Shown here: in pieces, positions 18,316 to 27,305 of the stretch
Position numbering within the stretch: the stretch's first letter is position 1
How the letters are laid out: each line of letters opens with the position of its first letter
Assembly (NCBI RefSeq): GCF_021738965.1
Contig: NZ_JAKKOQ010000001.1
Location: 682,001 to 746,000, forward strand
Reading direction: 5' to 3'
DNA from: Gordonia zhenghanii
GTDB taxonomy: Bacteria; Actinomycetota; Actinomycetes; Mycobacteriales; Mycobacteriaceae
Length of the DNA: 64,000 nucleotides
Made by a program: the position numbers and the translations under genes
Notes under the pieces: generated by a model
Told to the model about the DNA's origin: nothing
Database searches by the model: none
What the model saw: only the letters and a program-made list of their open reading frames with translations

Positions 18316-20286
18316 GTGACTACCGAACAGATCTCAGGACTGGACCTGGAATGGGTCGACCCCGCGGTGCGCGTCGCCGACGACCTCTTCACCCACGTGA
18401 ACGGCAAGTGGCTCGAGTCGCACACGATTCCAGGTGACCGCAGCATCGACGGAGCCTTCCACGTGCTGCGCGACAATGCGGAAGCCGACGTCCGCGCGAT
18501 CGTCGAGGAGTGCGCGGAGAAGCCGACTGACGCGACGTCGACGATGATCGGCGACCTGTACGCATCGTTCATGGACACCGAACGGATCGAAGACCTCGGA
18601 CTCGAAGCGGTCCGCGACTATCTGACGGCGATAGCGACCATCGCCTCGAGCACCGACCTGTCCCGCACGCTCGGCTCCCTCCAGCGAGTCGGCGTCCGCG
18701 GCTTGTTCGGCTTCTACGTCGACACGGATGCCCGCCGATCCGACCGCTACCTCGTCCACGTCGGCCAGGGCGGTCTGGGGCTGCCCGACGAGTCGTACTA
18801 CCGCGAGGAGAACCACGCCGAGACGCTGACCGCGTACCGCAAGCACGTGGCCGCGATGTTCAAATTGGCAGGCATCGACTCTCCCGAGGACGCGGCGGCG
18901 ACTGTCGTCGACCTGGAGACGCAGATCGCCGGCCATCACTGGGACGTCGTGCGCCGTCGCGACGCCGAGGCAACCTACAACCTGCGGACCCTCGCCGAGT
19001 TCACCGACGGTACGACTGGGTTCGACGTCGCCGCATGGCTGACCGGCGTCGACGCTCCGAGCGACGAGACCTTCGCCGAGATCATCGTCGGCCAGCCGTC
19101 GTTCTTCAGCGGAGTCGGCGAGCTCGTCGCGTCGCGCCCCCTCGACGAGTGGAAGACCTGGCTGCAGTGGAAGCTGCTGAACTCGGTGGCGCCCTACCTG
19201 TCGAGTGCGTTCGTCGACGAGAACTTCGCGTTCTACGGGACCACGCTGACCGGGGCCGAGGAGATCCGCGACCGGTGGAAGCGCGGTGTGGGCTTCGTCG
19301 AGTCGGCTGCCGGTTTCGCGGTCGGTGAACTTTATGTCGCGAAACATTTTCCGCCTGCGGCGAAGGCCCGCATGGACGAGCTGATCGCGAACCTCGTCGA
19401 GGCGTACCGCCGCAACATCTCCGACCTCGACTGGATGACGCCCGCCACGCGGGAACGCGCATTGGCCAAGCTCGACAAGTTCACGCCGAAGATCGGCTAC
19501 CCGGCGAAGTGGGTCGACTATTCGACGCTGCAGGCCGACCGTGACGATCTGATCGGGAACCTGCGTCGCGCATCGTCGTTCGACACGTCGCGGGAACTGG
19601 CCAAGATCGGCGGACCGGTGGACCGGGACGAATGGTTCATGACTCCGCAGACCGTCAACGCCTACTACAACCCGGGCATGAACGAGATCGTCTTTCCCGC
19701 CGCGATCCTGCAGGCGCCGTTCTTCGATCCCGCCGCCGACGACGCCGCGAACTACGGCGGCATCGGTGCAGTGATCGGGCACGAGATCGGGCACGGCTTC
19801 GACGATCAGGGCGCCAAGTACGACGGCGACGGCAACCTCGTCGACTGGTGGACCGACGACGACCGCGCCGAGTTCAGCAAGCGCACCACCGCCCTCGCAG
19901 CCCAGTACGACCAGTTCACCCCCGACGGGCTGGACGAGAAGTACAAGGTCAACGGCGAGTTCACGCTCGGCGAGAACATCGGCGATCTCGGCGGGCTGTC
20001 GATCGCACTGGTCGCCTACCGCATCGCGACCGAGGGCTCGGGCGAACCTCCGGTCATCGACGACCTCACCGGCGAGCAGCGGGTGTTCTTCAGTTGGGCG
20101 CAGATCTGGCGGACCAAGACGCGCGACGCCGAGTCGATCCGCCGTCTGTCGATCGACCCGCACAGCCCGCCCGAGTTCCGCTGCAACGGCGTGGTCCGCA
20201 ACGTCGACTCGTTCTATTCGGCGTTCGACGTCACCCCCGGCGACGCCCTCTACCTCGACCCCGCCGAGCGGGTGCACATCTGGTAG
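18316..20286 (+). CDS. M13 family zinc metallopeptidase (neprilysin-like, Zmp1-type)
   Basis: 656 aa. The zinc site is complete: VIGHEIGHGF (HExxH, about residue 490) and GENIGDLGG (ENxxxD-type third ligand, about residue 553). The substrate-binding NAYYNPGMNEIVFPA precedes it. There is no signal peptide, as in M. tuberculosis Zmp1 (Rv0198c), and the length is close to the family value. Start GTG 18316 is preferred over ATG 18307 because a CACTAT box ends 7 nt before it. The C-terminal VHIW matches the usual hydrophobic-aromatic end of M13 enzymes. It cleaves peptides below protein size; the natural substrate is unknown. Confidence 0.93.
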   Translation: MTTEQISGLDLEWVDPAVRVADDLFTHVNGKWLESHTIPGDRSIDGAFHVLRDNAEADVRAIVEECAEKPTDATSTMIGDLYASFMDTERIEDLGLEAVRDYLTAIATIASSTDLSRTLGSLQRVGVRGLFGFYVDTDARRSDRYLVHVGQGGLGLPDESYYREENHAETLTAYRKHVAAMFKLAGIDSPEDAAATVVDLETQIAGHHWDVVRRRDAEATYNLRTLAEFTDGTTGFDVAAWLTGVDAPSDETFAEIIVGQPSFFSGVGELVASRPLDEWKTWLQWKLLNSVAPYLSSAFVDENFAFYGTTLTGAEEIRDRWKRGVGFVESAAGFAVGELYVAKHFPPAAKARMDELIANLVEAYRRNISDLDWMTPATRERALAKLDKFTPKIGYPAKWVDYSTLQADRDDLIGNLRRASSFDTSRELAKIGGPVDRDEWFMTPQTVNAYYNPGMNEIVFPAAILQAPFFDPAADDAANYGGIGAVIGHEIGHGFDDQGAKYDGDGNLVDWWTDDDRAEFSKRTTALAAQYDQFTPDGLDEKYKVNGEFTLGENIGDLGGLSIALVAYRIATEGSGEPPVIDDLTGEQRVFFSWAQIWRTKTRDAESIRRLSIDPHSPPEFRCNGVVRNVDSFYSAFDVTPGDALYLDPAERVHIW

Positions 20287-20291
20287 TCGCC

Positions 20292-20500
20292 GCCGGTCGA
20301 GGCCTGTCCCGTTGGTCGAGGCCTGTCCCGTTGGTCGAGCGAAGTCGAGACCCAGCCACAAACGATCTCGACTCCGCTCGATCAACGTGGGGGCAGGCTC
20401 GATCAACGTGGGGGCAGGCTCGGTCAACGTGGGGGCAGGCTCGGTCAACGTGAGGGCAGGCTCGATCAACGTGGGTACGGCTCGATCGGCGTGAGTAGGA
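20292..20500. repeat. Copy D of the dispersed palindromic element, expanded on both arms
   Basis: The largest copy. The left side holds repeated TTGGTCGAGGCCTGTCCCG units ending in GGTCGAGCGAAGTCGAGACC. A 12-nt spacer follows, then ATCTCGACTCCGCTCGATCAAC and a tail of about five 21-bp units (starting near 20377, 20398, 20419, 20440 and 20461) plus a shorter one at 20481. Left-side units are roughly inverted versions of right-side ones, so the whole stretch can fold as a long imperfect hairpin. It lies between the M13 peptidase and an MMPL gene. No protein-coding potential is credited to the in-frame 7-residue repeats. Confidence 0.85.
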
Positions 20501-20540
20501 CTCGTTTAGCGCGGGCTCGTCGTACTGGTAGACAGTCACC

Positions 20541-22580
20541 ATGGCCTCGCGCAGGGTTTTTCGCATCGTCGTTCCGGCTGTCGCTCTGCTCGTCTGGCTG
20601 GTGATCGCCGGAGTCACCGGGCCGCTCGCGGGCCAACTGAGCCAAGTGTCCACCGACGACGCGAGCTCGTTTCTGCCGTCGTCGGCCGAATCGACTCAGG
20701 TCCAGGAACTGCTGCATGCGTTCACCGACACCGAGTACTTTCCGGCGATCGTCGTGGCCGAGCGCGCAGACGGGTGGACCGATGCTGACTCGACCTACCT
20801 GTCCGACGCTCTCGCGCCGCTGCAGGGGACCGATGGATTCGCGCCACGGTTCTCGCCTCCCCTGGTCTCCGACGACCACCAGGCAGCTCAGCTGATCGTT
20901 CCGGTCTCCACCGACGGAAAACCGTCCGACGCTGTCGAACGACTGCAGGACGCTCTCGCCGAACCACCGCCCGGAGTGCGCACCTCGCTGACAGGTCCGG
21001 CAGTGCAGTCCGCCGACATGTCCGCAGCGTTCGCCGGAATCGACGGCATCCTGCTGCTGGTTGCCGGAATCCTCGTCCTGATCATCCTCGTGCTCGTGTA
21101 CCGATCGCCGATCCTGCCGATCGTCGTGCTCCTGTCGGCGGTGTTCGGCCTCGCACTCGCCTCGGGAATCGTGTACGCCCTCGCCGACAGCGGTGCGCTC
21201 GAACTCAACGGACAGAGTCAGGGGATCCTGTTCATCCTCGTCTTCGGCGCCGCCACCGACTACGCGTTGCTGCTGGTCGCGCGGTACCGCGAGCAACTCA
21301 CCACCGACGACGATCCGCGTCGAGCCCTGGTGACCGCATGGCGCGCAACTCTGCCGCCGATCGCCGCGTCGGCGGGCACTGTGATCCTCGGCGTGCTCTG
21401 CCTGCTGTTCTCCGACCTCAACTCGAACCGCAGCCTGGGGCCGGTCGCGGCGATCGGCGTCGCGGCGTCGCTACTGGTGTCGGTGACCTTCCTCCCCGCG
21501 GCACTCGCGCTGCTCGGTCGGACCGCATTCTGGCCCCGCCGTCCGACGACCGACGACACAGGCCAACCGCATCCGCTGTGGAAGCGCGTCGCCGACGTCG
21601 TCGCGGCCAAGCCCCGGCGCACGTGGGCGGCGACACTCGTGGTCCTGGTGATCGGCGCGGCGTTCGCTCCGATGTTCCGCGCCGACGGCGTCGCGACGAC
21701 CGACTTCTTCCTCGGCGACGCCGACTCCGTCACCGGCGCGCAGTTGCACGACGCTCATTTCGACGCAGGCTCCGGCTCGCCGACCTGGATCGTCACGCCC
21801 GCAGGCAACGCAGACCGAACTACGTCCGCCGTCCGGCAGGTATCGGGTGTCGCTTCCGCCCAGGTCCTCGTCGAGGACGGCGCGCCGGTCGTTCGCGATG
21901 GTCGCGCCGCCGTAGAAGTGGTCCTCGCGGACGACCCGGACTCACTCACCGCGCAAGACACGGTCGTCGCGATCCGAGACGCCGTCGGCGGTCACGACAC
22001 CCTGGTCGGCGGTCCGACCGCCCTCGACCTCGACACCCTGGTCACCGCGCGCCACGACCGGAACCTCGTGATCCCACTCGTCCTGATCGTCGTGCTGGCG
22101 GTGTTGATCCTGCTGCTGCGATCGATCGTGGCCCCGCTGCTGCTACTCGGGACCACCGTGCTGTCGTTCGCGACCACGCTCGGGGTCGGCGCTCTCCTGT
22201 TCAACGGCCCGTTCGGATTCCCCGGCGCGGATCCGGTCGTGCCCCTGTTCGCATTCGTGTTCCTCGTCGCTCTCGGCGTCGACTACAACATCTTCCTGAT
22301 GACCCGAGCCCGCGAAGAGACGCGACGTCTCGGGACGCGCGCCGGCATGCTGTCGGCGCTGACCAGCACCGGCGGAGTGATCAGCGCTGCGGGCATCGTC
22401 CTCGCAGCGACATTCGCAGCGCTCGCGGTTATCCCGTTGCTGTTCCTCGCTCAGGTGGCGTTCCTGGTCGCGTTCGGTGTCCTCGTTGACACGCTGATCG
22501 TGCGATCACTCCTGGTCCCGGCGGTCACAGTCGACGTCGGACGACGGATCTGGTTCCCGTCGAAGCTGTCGAAGGATTGA
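20541..22580 (+). CDS. MMPL/RND family transporter (short type)
   Basis: 679 aa. The first transmembrane helix (about 9-30) is followed by a porter loop, helices 2-6, a second loop, then helices 8-12. Both proton-relay Asp-Tyr pairs are present (GAATDYALLLVARYRE and ALGVDYNIFLMTRARE). It is shorter than the mycolate exporters and lacks their C-terminal tail, resembling the YdfJ-like MMPL branch. Substrate unknown. The stop codon and that of the convergent L,D-transpeptidase lie in one palindrome (TGACGCGCGTCA, 22578-22589). Confidence 0.9.
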   Translation: MASRRVFRIVVPAVALLVWLVIAGVTGPLAGQLSQVSTDDASSFLPSSAESTQVQELLHAFTDTEYFPAIVVAERADGWTDADSTYLSDALAPLQGTDGFAPRFSPPLVSDDHQAAQLIVPVSTDGKPSDAVERLQDALAEPPPGVRTSLTGPAVQSADMSAAFAGIDGILLLVAGILVLIILVLVYRSPILPIVVLLSAVFGLALASGIVYALADSGALELNGQSQGILFILVFGAATDYALLLVARYREQLTTDDDPRRALVTAWRATLPPIAASAGTVILGVLCLLFSDLNSNRSLGPVAAIGVAASLLVSVTFLPAALALLGRTAFWPRRPTTDDTGQPHPLWKRVADVVAAKPRRTWAATLVVLVIGAAFAPMFRADGVATTDFFLGDADSVTGAQLHDAHFDAGSGSPTWIVTPAGNADRTTSAVRQVSGVASAQVLVEDGAPVVRDGRAAVEVVLADDPDSLTAQDTVVAIRDAVGGHDTLVGGPTALDLDTLVTARHDRNLVIPLVLIVVLAVLILLLRSIVAPLLLLGTTVLSFATTLGVGALLFNGPFGFPGADPVVPLFAFVFLVALGVDYNIFLMTRAREETRRLGTRAGMLSALTSTGGVISAAGIVLAATFAALAVIPLLFLAQVAFLVAFGVLVDTLIVRSLLVPAVTVDVGRRIWFPSKLSKD

Positions 22581-22586
22581 CGCGCG

Positions 22587-23774
22587 TCACTGGTCGGCGT
22601 TTCCGGCCTTCCACGTGTTCCACGGGACCGACCAGTCGCCGTAGGTGTCCCACACGGGAAGCTCCGGTCCGCCCGAGTTCGTGATCTCCACGACGTCCCC
22701 GATATTGAAATGGTCGAACATCCACTGCGCGTTCTCGTTGCTCAGGTTGACGCAGCCGTGCGAGACGTTCGCAGAGCCCTGCTGTCCGGTCGACCACGGT
22801 GCGGCGTGCACGAATTCGCCGTCGTTGGAGATGCGGAGATTCTTGAACACCGTCTCCTTGTAGTAATCGGGATCGCCTTGGCAGACGCCGAATGTGCACG
22901 AGTCCATCACGACCTTGTCCAGCCGTTCGGACACGACGTGCGGCCCCTCGTGCGACGGCGTGCTCGGATCACCGAGGCTCATCGGCATCTGCTTGACCTG
23001 TTCGCCGTTGTGGAAGACGGTGAGCAGTTCGGTCGAGCCGTCGGCCTTGGCGACCCACGAGTCGTGGACCGTGTAGTCGACGGAGTTGTCTTCGGCCCCG
23101 TAGATCCCGTCGCCGAGGTCGACTCCGTAGACGTTCGCCTCGATATGGATCTCGGTTCCGGGCTGCCAGTAGTCCTTGGCCCGGTAGTGCACGTTCTGGT
23201 CGTCGGTCCAATACCAGGCTCCGGGCTGCTCCGGGGTGGTGGTCACGGACAGGTGCTTCTCGACCTCGGCCTTGTTCGTCACCGGTTTGGTGAACTGGAA
23301 GACCATCGGCTGTCCGACCCCGATCCCCTGGTCGGCGACCATCTCAGGCGCAGGCACCACATTCGCGTACGCGGTGTCGACCGGGTCGATGGTCGAGACC
23401 TCGAACGTCTTGCGAGTGTGTCTGCCGTCGTTGTTGACCGCGTCCGTCGCCACTGTGTACGTGGTCCCGTATCCGAGGTCCTCGGTGGTGTGCCAGGCCG
23501 CGCCGCCCTCGGTGGGCACGCCCTTGACCTGTTTGCCCGCGGGATTGGCGACCGTGACCGTCTCGAGGTCGCCGCCGCTCGCGCGCACCACGATCTCGTC
23601 GGTCGGATTGACCTTCTTCGCCGGGCTGGCGAGCGAGACCTTCGCCGGCGGCTCCGAGGGTCCGCTGCCGCTGCCGCCTGAGCACGCCGCCGCCAAGAGT
23701 GCTGTCGCGAACAGGCACAGCGCCGCGAGTCCGCGCGGCGTGCGCCGACCCTGCCCCATCACGTACCGGTTCAT
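22587..23774 (-). CDS. L,D-transpeptidase lipoprotein (YkuD domain, Ig-like N-terminal domains)
   Basis: 395 aa from ATG 23774, which overlaps the upstream stop in ATGA; the open extension to 23951 is rejected. A lipobox (ALLAAAC) closes a Sec signal peptide. Two Ig-like domains (about 45-255) precede the YkuD catalytic domain, which holds SANVSHGCVNLS with the nucleophile Cys near residue 339 and an upstream HAAPWSTG. It makes 3-3 cross-links between diaminopimelate stems in the periplasm, as LdtMt2 does. The C-terminal Trp-rich segment (VWDTYGDWSVPWNTWK) is typical of actinobacterial Ldts. Confidence 0.94.
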   Translation of the reverse strand: MNRYVMGQGRRTPRGLAALCLFATALLAAACSGGSGSGPSEPPAKVSLASPAKKVNPTDEIVVRASGGDLETVTVANPAGKQVKGVPTEGGAAWHTTEDLGYGTTYTVATDAVNNDGRHTRKTFEVSTIDPVDTAYANVVPAPEMVADQGIGVGQPMVFQFTKPVTNKAEVEKHLSVTTTPEQPGAWYWTDDQNVHYRAKDYWQPGTEIHIEANVYGVDLGDGIYGAEDNSVDYTVHDSWVAKADGSTELLTVFHNGEQVKQMPMSLGDPSTPSHEGPHVVSERLDKVVMDSCTFGVCQGDPDYYKETVFKNLRISNDGEFVHAAPWSTGQQGSANVSHGCVNLSNENAQWMFDHFNIGDVVEITNSGGPELPVWDTYGDWSVPWNTWKAGNADQ

Positions 23775-24082
23775 CGCACCTGTCCGTCCGCGGCGGCGAG
23801 CGCAGCTGCGGTCGCACCCGACGCGGCGCCGGTCACGGCGAGGACCGACGGCCAGGCTCCGATCTTCTTCGCGAGCGGGTGCGACGCTCCGAACGCGCCG
23901 AGATAGACGGCCGCGAGTCCGCCGGTCACCGCGGGGCCGCGCGTCGACCACGACCTGCCGGCGGCCACGCCCGCTACTGCCAGTACCACGCCGCCCAGTT
24001 CACGTCGACCGGTATACCGAGCAGCGGCATAGCCGCCGATCAGACCCGCTGCGACGACCGGTACCGAAGAATCGATCTGCAT
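23771..24082 (-). CDS. Small Gly/Ala-rich membrane protein
   Basis: 103 aa from ATG 24082; GTG 24118 lies within the operator-like palindrome and is less likely. Three to four short hydrophobic segments rich in Gly and Ala (VPVVAAGLIGGYAAARYTG, LGGVVLAVAGVAAGRSW, VTGGLAAVYLGAFGASHP) suggest a small polytopic membrane protein. It is translationally coupled (ATGA) to the L,D-transpeptidase, so the two are probably co-expressed. I do not recognise the family. Confidence 0.65.
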   Translation of the reverse strand: MQIDSSVPVVAAGLIGGYAAARYTGRRELGGVVLAVAGVAAGRSWSTRGPAVTGGLAAVYLGAFGASHPLAKKIGAWPSVLAVTGAASGATAAALAAADGQVR

Positions 24083-24108
24083 TCCCTCGAGGGTACTCCC
24101 GGCAGGGA

Positions 24109-24128
24109 AATAGAACACGTTCTATTCT
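24109..24128. promoter_or_regulatory. KstR-like operator overlapping a -10 box
   Basis: AATAGAACACGTTCTATT (24109-24126) is an 8-bp inverted repeat with a 2-bp centre. Its core 24111-24124 fits TNNAACNNGTTNNA, the consensus reported for the cholesterol-catabolism repressor KstR. TATTCT (24123-24128) ends 6 nt before ATG 24135 and reads as a -10 box overlapping the operator, so repressor binding would block this promoter. It may also affect the divergent small-protein/L,D-transpeptidase operon. Confidence 0.7.
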
Positions 24129-24134
24129 GTTCGT

Positions 24135-24998
24135 ATGGACGTGACATATGAGGGAACCCGCCGAGAGATCGCCACCGACAAGGGAGTGATCCGCTACCAC
24201 GAGGCAGGCGAGCACAACGACGACGTGCTGTTGCTGCTCCACGGCAGCGGACCGGGTGTCACCGGGTGGCGCAACTACCGAGGAAACCTGGAGTTCTTCG
24301 CCCGGACCCACCACTGCTACATCGTCGAATTCCCTGGATTCGGGGTGTCCGACGCCGTCGAAGGACACCCGGTCCTGACCGCGGGCTCTTCGGTCATCCG
24401 GTTCATGGACGCGCTCGACATCCCCTCCGCCGCGGTGATCGGCAACTCGATGGGCGGAGTCGTCGGGATCAACCTCGCGATCAAACACCCGGACCGCATG
24501 TCGAAACTCGTCACGATCGGCGGCGTCGGCCCGAACCTGTTCAGCTCCAGCCCTTCCGAGGGACTCCGCCTGCTCCAGGAGTTCACCGATGCACCGGACC
24601 GCGACAAGCTCGTCCGCTGGCTGAATTCGATGGTCTACGACCGCGCGCTCGTCACCGACGATCTGCTCGAGGAACGGTGGGAGGCGGCGATCAATCCGGA
24701 CGCGGCGAAGACCGCGTCGATGATGTACGGCTCGGCGGCGTTCGAGATGCAGCAGAAGTTCCTCGCCGACGCCGATTTCCCGCCCTACTGGGCGATGATG
24801 CACAAGGTGAAGTGCCCGACGCTGCTGACGTGGGGGCGCGACGACCGGGTGAGCCCGCCCGACATGGCGCTCGTCCCGATGCGACTCATCCCCGACGCAC
24901 AGCTCAACATCTTCCCCAAATGCGGGCACTGGGTGATGATCGAGGCGAAAGCGGCGTTCGAGGCGTCGGTGTCAGCGTTCCTGTCTGGGACTTCCTGA
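24135..24998 (+). CDS. Alpha/beta hydrolase of the HsaD/BphD meta-cleavage-product hydrolase family
   Basis: 287 aa. Family signatures: the oxyanion strand LLLLHGSGPGVTGWRNY, nucleophile elbow GNSMGG, acid GRDDRVSP, and catalytic His in KCGHWVMIE. These match C-C bond hydrolases that cleave ring-opened aromatic or steroid intermediates; HsaD acts on 4,9-DSHA in cholesterol degradation. No extradiol dioxygenase or other hsa gene is adjacent, so this is an orphan copy and its substrate is uncertain. The KstR-like site directly upstream supports a steroid or lipid link (inference). The stop lies in a 16-bp tandem repeat. Confidence 0.88.
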   Translation: MDVTYEGTRREIATDKGVIRYHEAGEHNDDVLLLLHGSGPGVTGWRNYRGNLEFFARTHHCYIVEFPGFGVSDAVEGHPVLTAGSSVIRFMDALDIPSAAVIGNSMGGVVGINLAIKHPDRMSKLVTIGGVGPNLFSSSPSEGLRLLQEFTDAPDRDKLVRWLNSMVYDRALVTDDLLEERWEAAINPDAAKTASMMYGSAAFEMQQKFLADADFPPYWAMMHKVKCPTLLTWGRDDRVSPPDMALVPMRLIPDAQLNIFPKCGHWVMIEAKAAFEASVSAFLSGTS

Positions 24999-25030
24999 GT
25001 CTGGGGCTTCCTGAGTCTGGGGCTTCCTGA
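24982..25030. repeat. 16-bp tandem repeat at the hydrolase stop codon
   Basis: About two and a half copies of CTTCCTGAGTCTGGGG (24991-25006, 25007-25022, partial 25023-25030), with a diverged copy before them. The stop TGA of the hydrolase (24996-24998) is within the first unit, so slippage here could change the last residues. It separates the hydrolase from a convergent TetR gene. Confidence 0.8.
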
Positions 25031-25042
25031 CGGTCAGCGCCG

Positions 25043-25651
25043 TCAGCGCCTCGCTTGTGTGATCGCCGGAGCCATCACGCAGGCGAGGTCGGCGGCGACG
25101 TCGAAGTCGGCCTCCGGCGGCATCGCGACATAGCTCAGCGCCATCCGGGTGATCGTCCGAGCGATCCGACCCGAATCGGCGGCCCGCATCGCGATCCATG
25201 ACTGCTGCAGGAGAGTGTCGAGCTTGGCCGTCGCCGCTTCGATCAGCGGAGCCGAATCGGTGGTGATGAGTCTGAGGAGGTCGGGCTTGGCCTCGCCGCT
25301 CACCAGGGACGCGATCATGGGATCTTCTGCGGCACTGGCGAAGAACCCGGCGAAGCCGACGGTGAACGCGCCTTCGACGTCGTCACACGTCGACTCGACC
25401 GCTGTCGCGATCTCCTCGGTGAACTGGTCGACGAGCCGCAGCGCATACGACTGCGCCAAGCCGTTGCGCGAGGAGAACTCGTTGTACACCGTCTGCCTGC
25501 TGACGCCCGCGAACTGAGCGACGTCGCTCATGGTCACCCGCGCCCAGTCCTTCTCCACCAGGAGTTCCCGCAGACCGTCCAGCAGCGAGTTCCGTAGGAG
25601 CTGTTTGCTCGCAGACGCGTACGACTGTCGGTCCCGGGTCGGAGTGCTCAC
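25043..25651 (-). CDS. TetR family regulator of the alkane hydroxylase operon (AlkX/AlkU-like)
   Basis: 202 aa from GTG 25651; a TAGGCT box ends 7 nt before it, though transcription from alkB is equally possible. The N-terminal helix-turn-helix (VTMSDVAQFAGVSRQTVYNEF, about residues 39-59) is typical TetR; the rest is an all-helical ligand domain. A tetR gene in this position after alkB and two rubredoxins is conserved in Gordonia, Rhodococcus and Dietzia, where it controls the operon in response to alkanes or fatty acids. Ligand identity here is inferred. Confidence 0.85.
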   Translation of the reverse strand: MSTPTRDRQSYASASKQLLRNSLLDGLRELLVEKDWARVTMSDVAQFAGVSRQTVYNEFSSRNGLAQSYALRLVDQFTEEIATAVESTCDDVEGAFTVGFAGFFASAAEDPMIASLVSGEAKPDLLRLITTDSAPLIEAATAKLDTLLQQSWIAMRAADSGRIARTITRMALSYVAMPPEADFDVAADLACVMAPAITQARR

Positions 25652-25690
25652 GGCATCCAGCCTACGGCGAGCCGACAGCGACGCCGTCGG

Positions 25691-25870
25691 TCATCCTCGC
25701 GCCACCTCGACCATGTCGAAGTCGGCTTTCGCTGCTCCACAGTCCGGGCAACTCCAGTCGTCCGGGATGTCGTCCCACCGAGTGCCCGGCGCGATGCCGT
25801 CTTCCGGCCAGCCCTCCGCCTCGTCGTATTCGAATCCACACTGAGCGCACTGGTACAGCTTGTAGTTCAT
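25691..25870 (-). CDS. rubA4: Rubredoxin, AlkG2 type
   Basis: 59 aa from ATG 25870, with GGAG upstream; longer frames are rejected. The two iron-binding knuckles are [12 protein letters not shown] and [14 protein letters not shown]. It is an electron carrier passing electrons from rubredoxin reductase to AlkB. The second knuckle continues GAAKADF, the AlkG2 pattern, the type able to support alkane hydroxylation. The start overlaps the stop of the preceding rubredoxin gene by 4 nt. Confidence 0.93.
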   Translation of the reverse strand: MNYKLYQCAQCGFEYDEAEGWPEDGIAPGTRWDDIPDDWSCPDCGAAKADFDMVEVARG

Positions 25871-26040
25871 GTCGTGCTCCTGCCCTCGATGAAATCCGCC
25901 TTCTCCCGGACACCGCAGTCCGGGCACGGCCACTCGTCCGGGACATCGGCCCACGCCGTGCCCGCCGGATACCCCTCGCGCGGCGCGCCGACGGACTCGT
26001 CGTACGTGTAGTCGCAGACTTCGCAGTAGTAGGCGGCCAT
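25867..26040 (-). CDS. rubA3: Rubredoxin, AlkG1 type
   Basis: 57 aa, read directly from the minus strand. It begins [15 protein letters not shown] and has the second knuckle [15 protein letters not shown]. CxxC pairs bind one iron. GVREK after the second knuckle marks the AlkG1 type, which by published work does not replace AlkG2 in alkane hydroxylation and has an uncertain function. It starts 2 nt after the alkB stop and ends in ATGA overlap with the next rubredoxin, so alkB-rubA3-rubA4 is one tightly coupled transcript. Confidence 0.92.
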   Translation of the reverse strand: MAAYYCEVCDYTYDESVGAPREGYPAGTAWADVPDEWPCPDCGVREKADFIEGRSTT

Positions 26041-26042
26041 GC

Positions 26043-27305
26043 TCACGCCTGCCCGTTCGCGGCGAGCAGACGCGCTTCCTTGCCCGGCTGCAGGTTGGCG
26101 CGAGTCAGGTCGCCGTCGTAGTGGGCGATGACCCGCTTGTCCATGACCTTGCGCCAGAGCGGCGGAAAGTACGCGACCGTGATCATGCTCGCGTAGCCGG
26201 ACGGCAGGTTCGGCGCCTCGTCGAAGCTGCGGAGCGTCTGGTAGCGACGTGTCGGGTTCGCGTGATGATCACTGTGCCGCTGCAGGTGGTAGAGGAAGAT
26301 GTTGGTGCAGATGTGGTCGCTGTTCCAGCTGTGCGACGGCGCGGTGCGCTCGTAGCGTCCCCGCTCATTCTGTTTACGACGCAGACCGTAGTGCTCGAGA
26401 TAGTTGACGGTCTCCAACAGCGAGAAGCCGTAGATCGCCTGGATCACCATGAACGGCAGGACCTGCCAGCCGAAGATCGCGGCGAGCGCACCCCACAGAA
26501 CCACGGACATCGCCCACGCGTTGAGGACGTCGTTGCTCTGGTGGAAGACGGGCTTGCCCGCCTTCCGCAGCCGGTTGGCCTCCAGCGACCACGCCGACTT
26601 CAGGCTGCCGACCACGCTGCGCGGCAGGAACGACCAGAACGTCTCGCCGAACCGCGAGCTAGCCGGGTCCTCTGGAGTGGCGACCCGGACGTGATGGCCG
26701 CGGTTGTGCTCGATGAAGAAGTGGCCGTAGAAGGTCTGCGAGAGCGTGACTTTCGAGAGCCACCGTTCCATCGACACCTTCTTGTGGCCGAGCTCGTGCG
26801 CGGTGTTGATGCCGATGCCGCCCATCAGCCCGATGGACAAGGTCAGCCCGATCTTCGAGGCGAGGCCGAGTGATCCGCCGTCGACTCCGAGCCAGCTGAG
26901 GTCGCCGAAGCGTCCGCCGGGTCCTGCCGTCCACAGGTAGGCGGCGAAGACGAGGCTCGCGAACTGGAACGGGATGTACACGTAGGTGCAGTAGCGGTAG
27001 TACTTGTCCGCCTCCAACTCCTCCATAGCCTCTTCGGGCGGGTTCTGGCCGTCGGGGCCGAAGAACACGTCGAGGATCGGCAGGAGCACGTAGATCAGCA
27101 TCGGGCCGATCCACCACCAGATCGGCGAGACGGCGCCGAGCCAGCCCCAGTCGAGAACGCCCGATAGCCAGTTCATGAGCGCGATCAGCCCGGTCGCCAG
27201 GAAGACCGCGGTCGGCGGAACGAGCCCCAGCAACCAGAGGTGCCGCTTCTTGTCTCGCCATTGCGTCGCGTCGACGAGTCCGTCGTCGACTGTCGGGTTC
27301 GCCAT
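26043..27305 (-). CDS. alkB: Alkane 1-monooxygenase
   Basis: 420 aa from ATG 27305 with GAAGGAG upstream; the extension to 27356 is rejected. Integral-membrane non-haem diiron hydroxylase with about six transmembrane helices. All histidine boxes are intact: HELGHKK (about 166), EHNRGHH (about 200) and LQRHSDHHA (about 341), plus the AlkB-specific NYLEHYGL. It converts medium-chain n-alkanes to 1-alkanols using O2 and electrons from rubredoxin. First gene of the operon alkB-rubA3-rubA4-tetR; no rubredoxin reductase is seen in the window. Confidence 0.97.
   Translation of the reverse strand: MANPTVDDGLVDATQWRDKKRHLWLLGLVPPTAVFLATGLIALMNWLSGVLDWGWLGAVSPIWWWIGPMLIYVLLPILDVFFGPDGQNPPEEAMEELEADKYYRYCTYVYIPFQFASLVFAAYLWTAGPGGRFGDLSWLGVDGGSLGLASKIGLTLSIGLMGGIGINTAHELGHKKVSMERWLSKVTLSQTFYGHFFIEHNRGHHVRVATPEDPASSRFGETFWSFLPRSVVGSLKSAWSLEANRLRKAGKPVFHQSNDVLNAWAMSVVLWGALAAIFGWQVLPFMVIQAIYGFSLLETVNYLEHYGLRRKQNERGRYERTAPSHSWNSDHICTNIFLYHLQRHSDHHANPTRRYQTLRSFDEAPNLPSGYASMITVAYFPPLWRKVMDKRVIAHYDGDLTRANLQPGKEARLLAANGQA

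Noticed and set aside
20377..20500. Tandem repeats as a CRISPR array
   Set aside because: Units are directly adjacent (21 bp) with no unique spacers and no cas genes nearby.
24135..24998. Complete hsa/kst steroid cluster
   Set aside because: Only the HsaD-like hydrolase is present; no HsaC, KshA or similar gene was seen nearby.
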